Assembly (NCBI GenBank): GCA_002418185.1
Contig: DIDN01000149.1
Location: 1 to 43,760, forward strand
Reading direction: 5' to 3'
Length of the DNA stretch: 43,760 nt
Source: Deltaproteobacteria bacterium UBA5799
Lineage (GTDB): Bacteria > Desulfobacterota > GWC2-55-46
Each line of letters opens with the position of its first letter. Position 1 is the stretch's first letter. The translations under genes and the position numbers were made by a program. The notes under the pieces are model-generated. The model had not been told where the DNA came from. It ran no database searches and saw nothing but the letters and a program-made list of their open reading frames with translations. Below, piece after piece: positions 31,976 to 40,576 of the stretch.

Positions 31976-33076
31976 TTAATTCGGCATGATGAACTTCACG
32001 AGATTTTCCCTGGAAGCCGGCTCCAGGTCTTCAGGCACCCGGGCCCCGGTCGAGAGGTAAGCGACGGGCTTCCGGGCCAGCATCATCGCATTCAAAATCG
32101 GCCCGTGGGCCTCGCCCTCGTCGAGCCTCGTAAATGACAAAGAGCCTATCGGAATGGCAGAAAAGCCCCTGACCGCGTCGTACATGGCCTCGTCCCTGGT
32201 CTGCGAGCTCAGGACGAGGTTGAACCTCATCGAGGGCGAGGCCGAGGCGAGCTCCTCGAGCTCCTTCATGCGGGCCTGGTCCTTCTGGCTCCTGCCGGCG
32301 GTGTCCACGAGCACGAGGTCCTTGTCGCTGTGCACGCCCAGGAGCGCCCTGAGTTCGCCGGGGTCCTTCGCGACGTCGACCGGCACGCCCATGAGCCTGC
32401 CGTATATGCGGAGCTGCTCGGCTGCCGCTATCCTGTAAGTGTCCATGGTAACGAGAGCCATGCTCCTCTTTTTCCTGAGCGCGTTAAGGGCCGCGAGCTT
32501 GGCTATGGTGGTGGTCTTCCCGACGCCGGAAGGCCCGACGAAGGCCACGACGCCCTTTTGCGAGAGCGGGTCAGCCACCGAGATATTCGCGTAGACCTTC
32601 TCCCTTATGCGGGACTTGAGGTAGGCTATGTCGGAGGCCTTCTCCTTCGCCACGCCGCCGAGAGTATTGAGGAGTATCTTCCTCGCGAGCCGCCTGTCTA
32701 TGCCGTTCGCGGCAAGGTTGTCCTCAAGCCTCCTGAAGACGTCGGAGACCGGGTTTTCCGACCTCGATACCACGGCCATGCAGAGCCTCTTCAGCTCCCT
32801 TAGCTCCCTGAGCTCATTTTTGAGCTCTGCGGCCAGAACATCCGCTCCCCCGTCCTTCGCGGCACTGCCTGTGCCGGATGCCTTGACGTCCCCTTCTCCC
32901 CTGCCCAGGTCGAGCGTCACCGGGCTCGAAAGGTCGTAATCGATTGCGGCAACGACCTCGTGGAGCCCTGCGCCGAGCCTCTTGGTGCCGAGTATGAGGG
33001 CGTTCTCCCCGAACTCCTCCTTCACGGCCTTCATGGCTTCCCTTACATTTACACCGGCGAACCTTTTGATCCTCAT
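31976..33076 (-). CDS. flhF: FlhF, SRP-type GTPase for flagellar placement
   Basis: A 366-residue protein: basic N-terminal B-domain (MRIKRFAGVNVREAM), helical N-domain, and the SRP-type G domain with P-loop GPSGVGKT (181-188), TMDTYRIAAAEQLRIYG, DTAGRS and the closing FTRLDEG. FlhF marks the pole and recruits early flagellar proteins. It begins right after the flhA stop. Presence of FlhF/FlhG suggests polar or number-controlled flagella. Confidence 0.95.
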   Translation of the reverse strand: MRIKRFAGVNVREAMKAVKEEFGENALILGTKRLGAGLHEVVAAIDYDLSSPVTLDLGRGEGDVKASGTGSAAKDGGADVLAAELKNELRELRELKRLCMAVVSRSENPVSDVFRRLEDNLAANGIDRRLARKILLNTLGGVAKEKASDIAYLKSRIREKVYANISVADPLSQKGVVAFVGPSGVGKTTTIAKLAALNALRKKRSMALVTMDTYRIAAAEQLRIYGRLMGVPVDVAKDPGELRALLGVHSDKDLVLVDTAGRSQKDQARMKELEELASASPSMRFNLVLSSQTRDEAMYDAVRGFSAIPIGSLSFTRLDEGEAHGPILNAMMLARKPVAYLSTGARVPEDLEPASRENLVKFIMPN

Positions 33077-33077
33077 C

Positions 33078-35150
33078 CTACAACCTCACCACTTTTAATG
33101 TCTGTACCCTGGCGTTTCCGGCTATCTCGTTATGAGACAAAATAGCCACCGCGGGGAAGACCCGTTCGGTAAGCCTCCTTACGAACCTCCGTGTCTGGTG
33201 AGACACCAGGAGCACGGGCTGGTGCCCCTTGGACATCGTCTCCTCGAGCCCCTCCTTGAGCCTTGAAAGTATCCTCTGCGCGAGCCCCGGCTCTATGGTG
33301 AGGAAGGAGCCCTGCGGGGTCTCGTGGACCGACTTGGTTATGGCCTCCTCGATTTCGTGGCTGAGCGCTATGGCCTGTATGGTGGAGCCCTCCGTCAAAT
33401 GGCTCCTGGTAATCTGCCTCGCAAGCCCCATCCTCACGTACTCGGTAAGGAGGTCGGTGTCCTTGGTGACTGGTGCGTAGTCGGCCAGGGTCTCGAGTAT
33501 GGTCTGGAGGTCCCTTACCGATATCCTCTCCTTCAGGAGGTTCTGGAAGACTTTCTGGACCGCCCCCAGGCTCAGGAGCCCTGGCACGAGCTCCTCTACG
33601 ACCTTGGGATGGGTCTTCGCCACCCTGTCGAGGAGGCTCTGTACCTCCTGGCGCCCGAGTATCTCGTTCGCATAGCTCCTTATGACCTCGGTCACGTGGG
33701 TTGCGACGATAGCCGAGTGGTTTACGACGGTGTATCCCATGAGCTGCGCCCTCTCAACCTGGGCGTCAGGGACCCATATCGACGGCAGGCCGAAGGCCGG
33801 GTCCGTGGTTGCTACGCCCTCGAGTCCGGGCTGGGCGTTGCCAGGGTCTATCGCGAGAGAGTGCCCGGCAAGCAGGTCGCCTTTCGCGACCTCGACGCCC
33901 TTTACCAGGAATATGTAGTCGGAGGGCTTGAGCTGCAAGTTGTCCTTTATGTGCACCGGGGGCACCATGATGCCCATGTCCTCGGCGAACTGGCGCCTTA
34001 TGGCCTTTATCCTTTCGAGAAGCTCTCCGCCCTCGCTCGAATCCACGAGCGGGATGAGCCTGTAGCCGACCTCGAGGCTGAGAGTGTCGATTAGCGGCAC
34101 CTCGTCTGTTGTCTCTTTTGCCGCGGGCCTGGCCTCGGCCGCCTTCCTCTCGGTCTCTTCCGTCCTCTTCTCCTCCGCAGTCCTGTAGACTGTGTAGCCT
34201 ATGGCGCCCGTTACCGCGGAAAGCGTAAGAAAGGCCAGGTGCGGGAGGCCGGGGACCAGGCCGAAGACGAAGAGTATGGCGGCAGCTATGAAGAGCGGCT
34301 TGGGGCTCAGGAGGAACTGCCTGCCGATTGAGTCGCTCAGGCCGGACTCCGAGCTTACGTTCGTGACCACGATGCCGGCGGCGGTAGATATGATGAGGGC
34401 CGGTATCTGGGTGACCAGGCCGTCGCCGACCGTGAGGAGCGTGTAGGTCATTGCCGCCTCGCCCACCGGGAGCCCCTGCTGGAGGACCCCTATGACGAGG
34501 CCGCCCGCGATGTTTATCAGGGTGATGAGGATGCCTGCCACCGCGTCTCCCCTCACGAACTTGCTTGCGCCGTCCATGGCCCCGTAGAAGTCGGACTCCT
34601 GCGAGACCTCTTTCCTCCGCCTCCTCGCCTCCTCGTCGCCTATGAGCCCGGCGTTCAGGTCCGCGTCGATTGCCATCTGCTTGCCGGGCATGGCGTCGAG
34701 GGTGAACCTGGCTGCGACCTCGGCTATGCGCCCGGCGCCCTTTGTTATGACGACGAAGTTTATGATGACGAGTATCGAGAATACTATGAAGCCGACGGCG
34801 TAGTTTCCGCCGACGACGAAATTCCCGAAGGCCATTATCACCTGCCCAGCGGCTGACGGGCCCTCGGCCCCGTGAAGGAGTATGAGCCTCGTTGACGCCA
34901 CGTTCAGGGCGAGCCTGAAAAGGGTCGTAACGAGAAGGAGTATCGGGAACGTCGAGAAATCGAGCGGCTTCTTTACGTATACGGCGACGAGCAGGATGAT
35001 TATTGCCGCGGTTATGTTGAACGTAAGGAGGAGGTCGAGCGCGAGCGGCGGCACCGGCAGTATCATTATGAAGATGACCGCCACGATGCCTGCGGGCAGC
35101 ATCAGGTCCGAACCCTTCTTCCAGAACTCGATTTTTCCAAAATCGGCCAT
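33078..35150 (-). CDS. flhA: FlhA, export-gate component
   Basis: A 690-residue FlhA: eight or so membrane helices in the first 330 residues, with NFVVITKGAGRIAEVAARFTLDAMPGKQMAIDADLNAGLI, the FHIPEP-family signature, in the cytoplasmic loop. The large C-terminal cytoplasmic domain docks chaperone-cargo complexes. Length and order are normal. The last residues VQTLKVVRL touch the flhF start. Confidence 0.97.
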   Translation of the reverse strand: MADFGKIEFWKKGSDLMLPAGIVAVIFIMILPVPPLALDLLLTFNITAAIIILLVAVYVKKPLDFSTFPILLLVTTLFRLALNVASTRLILLHGAEGPSAAGQVIMAFGNFVVGGNYAVGFIVFSILVIINFVVITKGAGRIAEVAARFTLDAMPGKQMAIDADLNAGLIGDEEARRRRKEVSQESDFYGAMDGASKFVRGDAVAGILITLINIAGGLVIGVLQQGLPVGEAAMTYTLLTVGDGLVTQIPALIISTAAGIVVTNVSSESGLSDSIGRQFLLSPKPLFIAAAILFVFGLVPGLPHLAFLTLSAVTGAIGYTVYRTAEEKRTEETERKAAEARPAAKETTDEVPLIDTLSLEVGYRLIPLVDSSEGGELLERIKAIRRQFAEDMGIMVPPVHIKDNLQLKPSDYIFLVKGVEVAKGDLLAGHSLAIDPGNAQPGLEGVATTDPAFGLPSIWVPDAQVERAQLMGYTVVNHSAIVATHVTEVIRSYANEILGRQEVQSLLDRVAKTHPKVVEELVPGLLSLGAVQKVFQNLLKERISVRDLQTILETLADYAPVTKDTDLLTEYVRMGLARQITRSHLTEGSTIQAIALSHEIEEAITKSVHETPQGSFLTIEPGLAQRILSRLKEGLEETMSKGHQPVLLVSHQTRRFVRRLTERVFPAVAILSHNEIAGNARVQTLKVVRL

Positions 35151-35156
35151 GAGCCC

Positions 35157-36224
35157 CTATCTCCCGCCCTTTCCCTTGAGCCTGTAAACGTAGGCAAGGA
35201 CCTCGGCCACGGCCTTGTACATGTTGACCGGCACCTCGGCGCCCACCTTGACGGCCTTGTAAAGGCCCCTTGCCAGGGGCTTGTTCTCAAGGACCGGCAC
35301 TCGGTGCTTACGGGCTATCTCCTTTATCCTCTCCGCTATGAGCCCGGCGCCCTTGGCGACCACGACCGGGGCGTTCGATTTCGACCTGTCGTACTTCAAG
35401 GCGACCGCTATGTGCGTCGGGTTGGTGACGACTACGTCCGCGCCTGGCACCTCCTGCATCATCCTCTTCCTGGCCATGTCCCTCTGCATGGACTTGATGC
35501 GCGCCTTCACTATCGGGTCGCCCTCTGTCTCCTTGTGCTCCTCCTTTATCTGCTGCCTGGTCATCCGGAGGCCCTTTTCGAAATTCCACCTCTGGAAGGC
35601 GTAGTCGATGACGGCTATCGCGGCTATGACCCATACGGTCCTGAGCATTATCCTGAACGTGACCTGCCCGACGTAGAGGACCGAGGCCGCGGAGTCCACG
35701 TCTATGAGGAAAGGGAGGTTCTCCCACTCGGCCTTGACGCTAACGTAGACGACATAGGTGAGCACCGACACCTTTAGGACCGATTTCACCAGCTCGGCGA
35801 GCGAGTTGAGGGAAATGATCTTCTTAAGGCCCGCTATCGGGTCCAGCTTCTTCAAGTCGGGCTCGAGCGGCTTGGTGGAAAGGTTCAGGCCGTTCTGGAG
35901 CACGTATGAAATCGCGCCAAAGAGAGGTATTGCGAGCGCCGGCGCGATTATCACGAGGTAGTCCCACGACAGGTCCTGGAAGATAGCATGCGCGTCCTCC
36001 ACGGTAAGCTCGCCCCTGAAAAGGCCGAAATACTTTCTCATGACCTCGGACATGCCCGAGTACATCCAGGCGGAGGACAAATAAAGGACGACTATCCCGG
36101 CGGAGATCATGAAAAGGGTGCTGACCTCGCGGGAGGTGGCGAAGCTCCCCTCCTGCCGGGCCTGCTCGCGCCTTCTCGAAGTAGGTTGTTCTGTCCGTTC
36201 CTGGTCCTTGTCGTCGTCGGCCAT
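35157..36224 (-). CDS. flhB: FlhB, export-gate specificity switch
   Basis: A 355-residue FlhB: charged N-terminus (DQERTEQPTSRRREQARQEG), four membrane helices, and a cytoplasmic domain with the self-cleavage site NPTH (268-271). Cleavage between Asn and Pro switches export from hook to filament proteins, together with FliK. The ATG at 36224 overlaps the fliR stop by one base (TGATG); an earlier in-frame ATG adds 12 residues but is less likely. Confidence 0.96.
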   Translation of the reverse strand: MADDDKDQERTEQPTSRRREQARQEGSFATSREVSTLFMISAGIVVLYLSSAWMYSGMSEVMRKYFGLFRGELTVEDAHAIFQDLSWDYLVIIAPALAIPLFGAISYVLQNGLNLSTKPLEPDLKKLDPIAGLKKIISLNSLAELVKSVLKVSVLTYVVYVSVKAEWENLPFLIDVDSAASVLYVGQVTFRIMLRTVWVIAAIAVIDYAFQRWNFEKGLRMTRQQIKEEHKETEGDPIVKARIKSMQRDMARKRMMQEVPGADVVVTNPTHIAVALKYDRSKSNAPVVVAKGAGLIAERIKEIARKHRVPVLENKPLARGLYKAVKVGAEVPVNMYKAVAEVLAYVYRLKGKGGR

Positions 36225-36994
36225 CACATCGCTCTCATGAGGTTGAATACGCCGGTCCACATCCGGTCGAAGACCGCCTCAACGGCGGTCCCGAAGACAG
36301 GGAGGGACAGGCTTATGACCAGAAAACCCGACATAATCGTCAGGGCGAAACCTATTACGAACATGTTTATCTGCGGCACCGTCCTCGCCATTATGCCGAG
36401 CGAGACGTTCACGAATATAAGCATGGCCACGACCGGGGCCGAAAACTTGAAGGCAATGACGAATATCTCCATCGAGAAGGCGACAAAGCCCTCCATGAGC
36501 CCCGCCGTAAGCCCGAAACTGAACGGAGGTATCGAATCGAAGCTCTTCTGGAGGACCATGAAGACGATCAGGTGCCCGTTGACCGAAAGGAAGATAAGGA
36601 GGGTCAGTATGCTCAGGAACTTCCCGAGCACCGTGACCTGGGAGCTGTTCATCGGGTCGTACGCGCTCGCCATGCCTATGCCCATCTGGAACCCGGCGAC
36701 CTGTCCCGCGTACTCGATTCCAGCGAGCACGAACCTGATGGCGAGCCCTATTGACGCGCCTATGAGCACCTCTCCCGCCACCGCTGCCGCGAGGCCGACC
36801 ACCGTCTCCGGCACGGGCACATGGGGCGTAAGGGGCGTAAGGAGAACGGCCACCATCAGCGTAAGCCCGAGCTTTACCTGCATCGGGATATTCAGGGCCC
36901 CGAAAACAGGCGCGGCAAGCAGTATCGACCCCGTCCTCACGAGGACGAAAAGGAAGGTCGAATAGTTGATCGCTATGTAGTTCGCTGATTCCAT
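36224..36994 (-). CDS. fliR: FliR, export-gate component
   Basis: A 256-residue membrane protein with about six hydrophobic segments, and the FliR segments RTGSILLAAPVFG, IPMQVKLGLTLM and GFQMGIGMASAYDP. It forms part of the FliP-FliQ-FliR export channel. It begins one base after the fliQ stop and overlaps flhB, which fits the gene order P-Q-R-flhB. Confidence 0.96.
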   Translation of the reverse strand: MESANYIAINYSTFLFVLVRTGSILLAAPVFGALNIPMQVKLGLTLMVAVLLTPLTPHVPVPETVVGLAAAVAGEVLIGASIGLAIRFVLAGIEYAGQVAGFQMGIGMASAYDPMNSSQVTVLGKFLSILTLLIFLSVNGHLIVFMVLQKSFDSIPPFSFGLTAGLMEGFVAFSMEIFVIAFKFSAPVVAMLIFVNVSLGIMARTVPQINMFVIGFALTIMSGFLVISLSLPVFGTAVEAVFDRMWTGVFNLMRAM

Positions 36995-37264
36995 CTACCT
37001 TATGTAATTGGGTATGTTGGTGAATATCTGGCTCGTGTACTTCACGAGCACCTCCATCATCCACGGCGAGAGCGCAAGGAGCACGAGCAGCACGGTTATT
37101 ATCTTAGGCACGAACGAGAGCGTCATCTCCTGTATCTGCGTGACCGCCTGGAATATGCTTATGACGAGACCCACCGCCATCCCGGCGAAGAGGACCGGGG
37201 CGGATATGAGGAGTATCAGGTTTATCGTCTCCCTGCCGACTCCCGTCACGAATTCCGGCGTCAC
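36995..37264 (-). CDS. fliQ: FliQ, export-gate component
   Basis: An 89-residue protein, the normal FliQ length, with two membrane helices and the family segments ISAPVLFAGMAVGLVISIFQAVTQIQEMTLSFVPKI. It starts with GTG at 37264, chosen from the usual FliQ N-terminus (TPEFV) and the GGGAGGGGGAG site before it; the open frame continues upstream but that part is not FliQ. It follows fliP by 11 bases. Confidence 0.95.
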   Translation of the reverse strand: MTPEFVTGVGRETINLILLISAPVLFAGMAVGLVISIFQAVTQIQEMTLSFVPKIITVLLVLLALSPWMMEVLVKYTSQIFTNIPNYIR

Positions 37265-37275
37265 GCTCCCCCTCC

Positions 37276-38040
37276 CTATCCGAAGCTCTGGACGAGCGAG
37301 CCGACGAGCAGGTACCACCCGTCGACCAACACGAAGAGCATGAGTTTGAAAGGCATCGATACCATTACAGGCGGAAGCATCATCATGCCCATGGACATGA
37401 GGACGCTCGCCACTATCATGTCTATGGCGAGGAACGGCAGGTAGATGAGGAACCCTATCTGGAAGGCCGTCTTAAGCTCGCTCGTCACGAAGGCCGGTAT
37501 GAGAGCGAGAGTCGGGATATCGTCCTTCGTGCGGGGGGCCTCGGATTTCGAGAGCTTGAGGAAGAGCTCCATGTCCTTTTCCCTGGTGTTCTTCAGCATG
37601 AACTCGCGGAGAGGCTCGACGGCGCCCGTGAAGGCGGCCTCCTGGGATATTGCCCCCTGCATGTAGGGCCTGAGCGCGTCCTCGTTTATCTTCACGAAAG
37701 CAGGGGACATGACGAACAATGTAAGGAAGAGCGCGAGCCCCACGACGACCTGGTTGGGAGGGGCCTGCTGGACCCCGAGGGCCTGCCTCAAAAGCGAGAA
37801 TACTATTACCAGCCTCGTAAAGGAGGTCATCATCAGTAATATGGCGGGTGCGACCGTCAGGACTGTAAGGAGAAGGACTATCTGTATGGCGGTGCTGAGC
37901 CCCTGCGGGGAGCTCTCCCCGCCTATCGAGAGATTGACGTTCGGAAGCCCCAGCGCGTCGGCAGCAAACGAAGCGCCCGGCGCGGTAACGGCCAGCGCGG
38001 CCCCGGACGATAAAACAGCTTTTTTAAGAAACCCCGCCAT
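37276..38040 (-). CDS. fliP: FliP, export-gate component
   Basis: A 254-residue FliP: a signal-peptide-like N-terminus (hydrophobic segment, ASFAA cleavage region), four membrane helices, and the hallmark segments MMTSFTRLVIVFSLLRQALGVQQAPPNQV and FQIGFLIYLPFLAIDMIVASVLMSMGMMMLPP. ATG at 38040 overlaps the fliO stop (TGATG) and has AGGAGGG 5 bases upstream; a TTG one codon earlier is disfavoured. Confidence 0.96.
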   Translation of the reverse strand: MAGFLKKAVLSSGAALAVTAPGASFAADALGLPNVNLSIGGESSPQGLSTAIQIVLLLTVLTVAPAILLMMTSFTRLVIVFSLLRQALGVQQAPPNQVVVGLALFLTLFVMSPAFVKINEDALRPYMQGAISQEAAFTGAVEPLREFMLKNTREKDMELFLKLSKSEAPRTKDDIPTLALIPAFVTSELKTAFQIGFLIYLPFLAIDMIVASVLMSMGMMMLPPVMVSMPFKLMLFVLVDGWYLLVGSLVQSFG

Positions 38041-38390
38041 CAAATCCCTCCCTGGAGGAGCCCCAGGAACGACCTCTGTTTCCCGTCCTTGAGCTTCTTC
38101 AAGTCCTCCAGCGCGTCCTTTCCCTCGACCTTGGAAAGGAAGGTTATCGTGGTGGGCGTGAGCCCCAGTACCAGCATCTCCCCCGCGACCTCGACTATCG
38201 CTATGTTCCTCTTGGGGCCCAGAAAGGCGGATGCGACGACCTTCACCGGCCTGGAAGCCGCCCTGGACGAGGCCCCGCCCCCGGATGCCGAGAAACGCTT
38301 GAGCGCGAACATGGCCGCGCCGAGGAGCCCCAGGAGGAAAAACAGCGTGAGTATGGACTTTACGAGGAGATACATGTACGAGTCGGTCAT
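38040..38390 (-). CDS. fliO: FliO, assembly factor for FliP
   Basis: A 116-residue protein: one N-terminal membrane helix (about 7-28) and a small cytoplasmic domain with VKVVASAFLGPKRNIAIVEVAGEMLVLGLTP, typical of FliO/FliZ. It helps FliP oligomerise. It overlaps fliN by 4 bases. Sequence similarity in the family is weak, so the name relies partly on gene order. Confidence 0.9.
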   Translation of the reverse strand: MTDSYMYLLVKSILTLFFLLGLLGAAMFALKRFSASGGGASSRAASRPVKVVASAFLGPKRNIAIVEVAGEMLVLGLTPTTITFLSKVEGKDALEDLKKLKDGKQRSFLGLLQGGI

Positions 38391-38803
38391 TTCAGCCTGC
38401 TTATCCTCTCGCTCGGGCTCACGATGTCCGTGAGTTTCACCCCGAACTTCTCGTTCACCACCACTGCCTCGCCGCGGGCGATGAGCCTGCCGTTGACGAG
38501 TATTTCCATGGGCTCCCCGGCGAGCTTTTCGAGCTCTATGACCGCACCCTGTCCGAGCTGAAGTAGGTCCTTGACGAGGAGCCTCGTCCTCCCTATCTCG
38601 ACAGAGACGGTGAGCGGTATGTCGAGGAGCATGTCCATGTTGGCGACCGCGCCGGAACTCTCTGGCTTGAGGTTCGAGAAGCTCGCGGGCCTAGCCTCGA
38701 CCTCACCCTTTTTAGCGGCCTGGACCTGCTTCGTCTCCTCGAAAGCCGCGCCCCACTCGTCGCTCACGGAACCGGACTGCGTGCCTTCATCGTTCTCTTT
38801 CAT
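38387..38803 (-). CDS. fliN: FliN, C-ring switch protein
   Basis: A 138-residue protein: a variable N-terminal half, then the SpoA domain (MLLDIPLTVSVEIGRTRLLVKDLLQLGQGAVIELEKLAGEPMEILVNGRLIARGEAVVVNEKFGVKLTDI reduced here to its key LDIPL, GQGAVIEL and GEAVVV positions). It forms the base of the C-ring. Its longer N-terminus (about 50 residues) is like many non-enteric FliN proteins. Confidence 0.95.
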   Translation of the reverse strand: MKENDEGTQSGSVSDEWGAAFEETKQVQAAKKGEVEARPASFSNLKPESSGAVANMDMLLDIPLTVSVEIGRTRLLVKDLLQLGQGAVIELEKLAGEPMEILVNGRLIARGEAVVVNEKFGVKLTDIVSPSERISRLK

Positions 38804-38806
38804 CGT

Positions 38807-39799
38807 CTAACCCCTTTCTCCTTTTGCTGCGTCCACCACCTTCAGCGCGTAGTTGCCGTCCATTACACCGGGCCGAGCCAGGAGCTTGGTCATGCCTTCG
38901 ATTTCGACCTCCAGGAGGTCCTTTACCTTGTTGTTTAGCTGTATCACGTCCCCTGACCTGAGGCTCAGGAGGTCGGAGAGGCTTATCTCCGCGCGCCCCA
39001 TCTCCCCCGCGACCGCGAGCGGCACGAACCCCAGCTGTTCACGGAGGTTGTCGAACCACCTCGCGTCCACCTCGGAGGTGTCTATCCTCTGGAACCCGAG
39101 GAGCTTGTCCTTTATCGGCTCTATCGTGTTGTACGGGAGGCAAAGGGTGAAGTTGCCGGTATTCGACTCGATCTCCATCCTGAATACCGAGAGTATCACG
39201 TGCTCGGAGACGCCGACTATGTTCACGAACTGGGGGTTCATCTCCGTCCTCATGTACCTGAAGTCGACGGGGTGGACCGCCTTCCAGACCGACGTCATCT
39301 CGTGGAATATGATGTCAACGACCTTTTTTACGACCGCCTGCTCGACGTTCGTGAAATCGCGCCCCTCTATGCGCGCCTGGAACCTGCCGTCACCGCCGAA
39401 GTAGCTGTCGACGATAAGGAATACCAGGCTCGGGTCTATTGCGAGTACCCCCTGTCCCCTGAACGGGACGAACTGGAAGACGTTGAGGCTCGAAGGGACC
39501 TGGAGGTTGCGTAGAAAGTCCTCGTATTTGCCCGTCTTCATCGACTCCGGGCATACGTCGACCGACTTCCTCATCATGTTGAAAATGGACCCGCGGAGCG
39601 ACCTGCTGAACTTCTCGTTTATCATCTCGAGGGTGGGCAGCTTTCCCCTGACCACCTTTTCCTGGTTGGCGAAATCGTAGGTCCTGACCTCTCCCGTGTC
39701 GGGCCCTTCGCGCCTTTCCTGCTCGGTCTGTATGTCGCCGTTCGAAAGCCCCCTCAGGAGGGCGTCCACCTCGACCTGTGTAAGTATCTGCTCTGCCAT
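38807..39799 (-). CDS. fliM: FliM, C-ring switch protein
   Basis: A 330-residue FliM. The N-terminal MAEQILTQVEVDALLRG carries the CheY-P binding motif (LTQxEVDALL), the middle CheC-like domain includes FANQEKVVRGKLPTLEMINEKFSRS, and the C-terminal SpoA domain ends in LARPGVMDGNYALKVV. It joins CheY-P to the motor switch. It follows fliL with a 12-base gap. Confidence 0.97.
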   Translation of the reverse strand: MAEQILTQVEVDALLRGLSNGDIQTEQERREGPDTGEVRTYDFANQEKVVRGKLPTLEMINEKFSRSLRGSIFNMMRKSVDVCPESMKTGKYEDFLRNLQVPSSLNVFQFVPFRGQGVLAIDPSLVFLIVDSYFGGDGRFQARIEGRDFTNVEQAVVKKVVDIIFHEMTSVWKAVHPVDFRYMRTEMNPQFVNIVGVSEHVILSVFRMEIESNTGNFTLCLPYNTIEPIKDKLLGFQRIDTSEVDARWFDNLREQLGFVPLAVAGEMGRAEISLSDLLSLRSGDVIQLNNKVKDLLEVEIEGMTKLLARPGVMDGNYALKVVDAAKGERG

Positions 39800-39811
39800 C
39801 TCGGGGTCCTT

Positions 39812-40300
39812 TTACTGGATTACGAACTCGGTGAAATAAGCCGTACTCACCTTGCTGTTGGTCAGGTACTGGTTTACCCTCGCGACTATCTCGTCGCGCA
39901 TCTTGTATTTGCCCTCGACCGTGCCTATGTCCGAGTAGCTCTTGCTGCTCAAGAGTATGATGAGGGAGTCCCGTATCTGTGCAGAATGGTTGTTAAGCTC
40001 GGTAATCATGGAGCCGGGCGGAAGCTCGAGGTTTATCGTGAGCTTCAGGTATCGGGTGCCCGAGTTGTCCTGCAGGTTGACTATGAAGGGCTCCAGGGCG
40101 AAGACAGTCCCCTTGGCCTGCTCGGCTGCATGGCCCTCAGATGCGAGCTTCGCCGCGTCGCCCCCGCCTTTTGCGCTGGAGAGCACCAGGTACGCACCGG
40201 CGCCGGCTGCGAGGAGCACCACCGCGACTATGCCTATTATGAGGCCGCTCCCTTTTTTTTGGGGAGCCGCCTCTTCCTTTTTATCGACTTCCGCCGCCAT
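39812..40300 (-). CDS. fliL: FliL, stator-associated basal body protein
   Basis: A 162-residue FliL: short cytoplasmic lysine/glutamate-rich start, one membrane helix (about 20-38), then a periplasmic domain with EPFIVNLQDNSGTRYLKLTINLEL and RDSLIILLSSKSYSDIGTVEGK. It supports the stators around the motor. The frame is open upstream; the ATG at 40300 is chosen for the GGAGG site 7 bases before it. It is the first gene of the export operon. Confidence 0.94.
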   Translation of the reverse strand: MAAEVDKKEEAAPQKKGSGLIIGIVAVVLLAAGAGAYLVLSSAKGGGDAAKLASEGHAAEQAKGTVFALEPFIVNLQDNSGTRYLKLTINLELPPGSMITELNNHSAQIRDSLIILLSSKSYSDIGTVEGKYKMRDEIVARVNQYLTNSKVSTAYFTEFVIQ

Positions 40301-40368
40301 AATTGCCTCCTTCCCTTCTCGCGGCCCGGGGGCCGGGCCTCGCAGACATGTGAATGCCAGGCTTGAAC

Positions 40369-40384
40369 TGCAATACCTGTGCCA
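40369..40384 (-). promoter_or_regulatory. Sigma-54 promoter of the fliL export operon
   Basis: Minus-strand TGGCACAGGTATTGCA matches the -24/-12 consensus at all conserved positions. The -12 C is at 40370, so the start should be near 40358, about 58 bases before fliL. It is the only clear promoter in the 276-base gap 40301-40576, which holds no gene. Confidence 0.87.
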
Positions 40385-40501
40385 GCCGGAAGACGGCAAA
40401 GTGGAATGGAGAAGTCGCTGGAATATAAAGGAAAAAGACAGGTCCAGGCGCCATGCCGACCATGCGGCAGAGGGCCAGGTCAAACGATTGGATAGGAGAG
40501 C

Positions 40502-40515
40502 GTCATAAAAATGAC
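40502..40515. promoter_or_regulatory. FleQ-box-like palindrome GTCA-N6-TGAC upstream of fliL
   Basis: GTCATAAAAATGAC is a GTCA inverted repeat with a 6-base A/T spacer, the same layout as the site before pseB. Its centre is about 150 bp upstream of the predicted fliL start, a suitable distance for a sigma-54 activator. No other copy of this arrangement was found near the other two sigma-54 promoters. Confidence 0.55.
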
Positions 40516-40529
40516 TGGCACAATGCATG

Positions 40530-40559
40530 AAAAAAGGGCGGCGGCCCAGGCCGCCGCCC
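40530..40559 (-). terminator. Rho-independent terminator after flgE
   Basis: Minus-strand GGGCGGCGGCC / GGCCGCCGCCC arms (40549-40559 and 40536-40546) form a GC-only 11-pair stem, with at most a four-base loop, followed by six T (40535-40530). It lies 18 bases after the flgE stop and separates the fliK-flgD-flgE unit from the fliL unit. Confidence 0.95.
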
Positions 40560-40576
40560 CGCCTTAAGGCAAGGTG

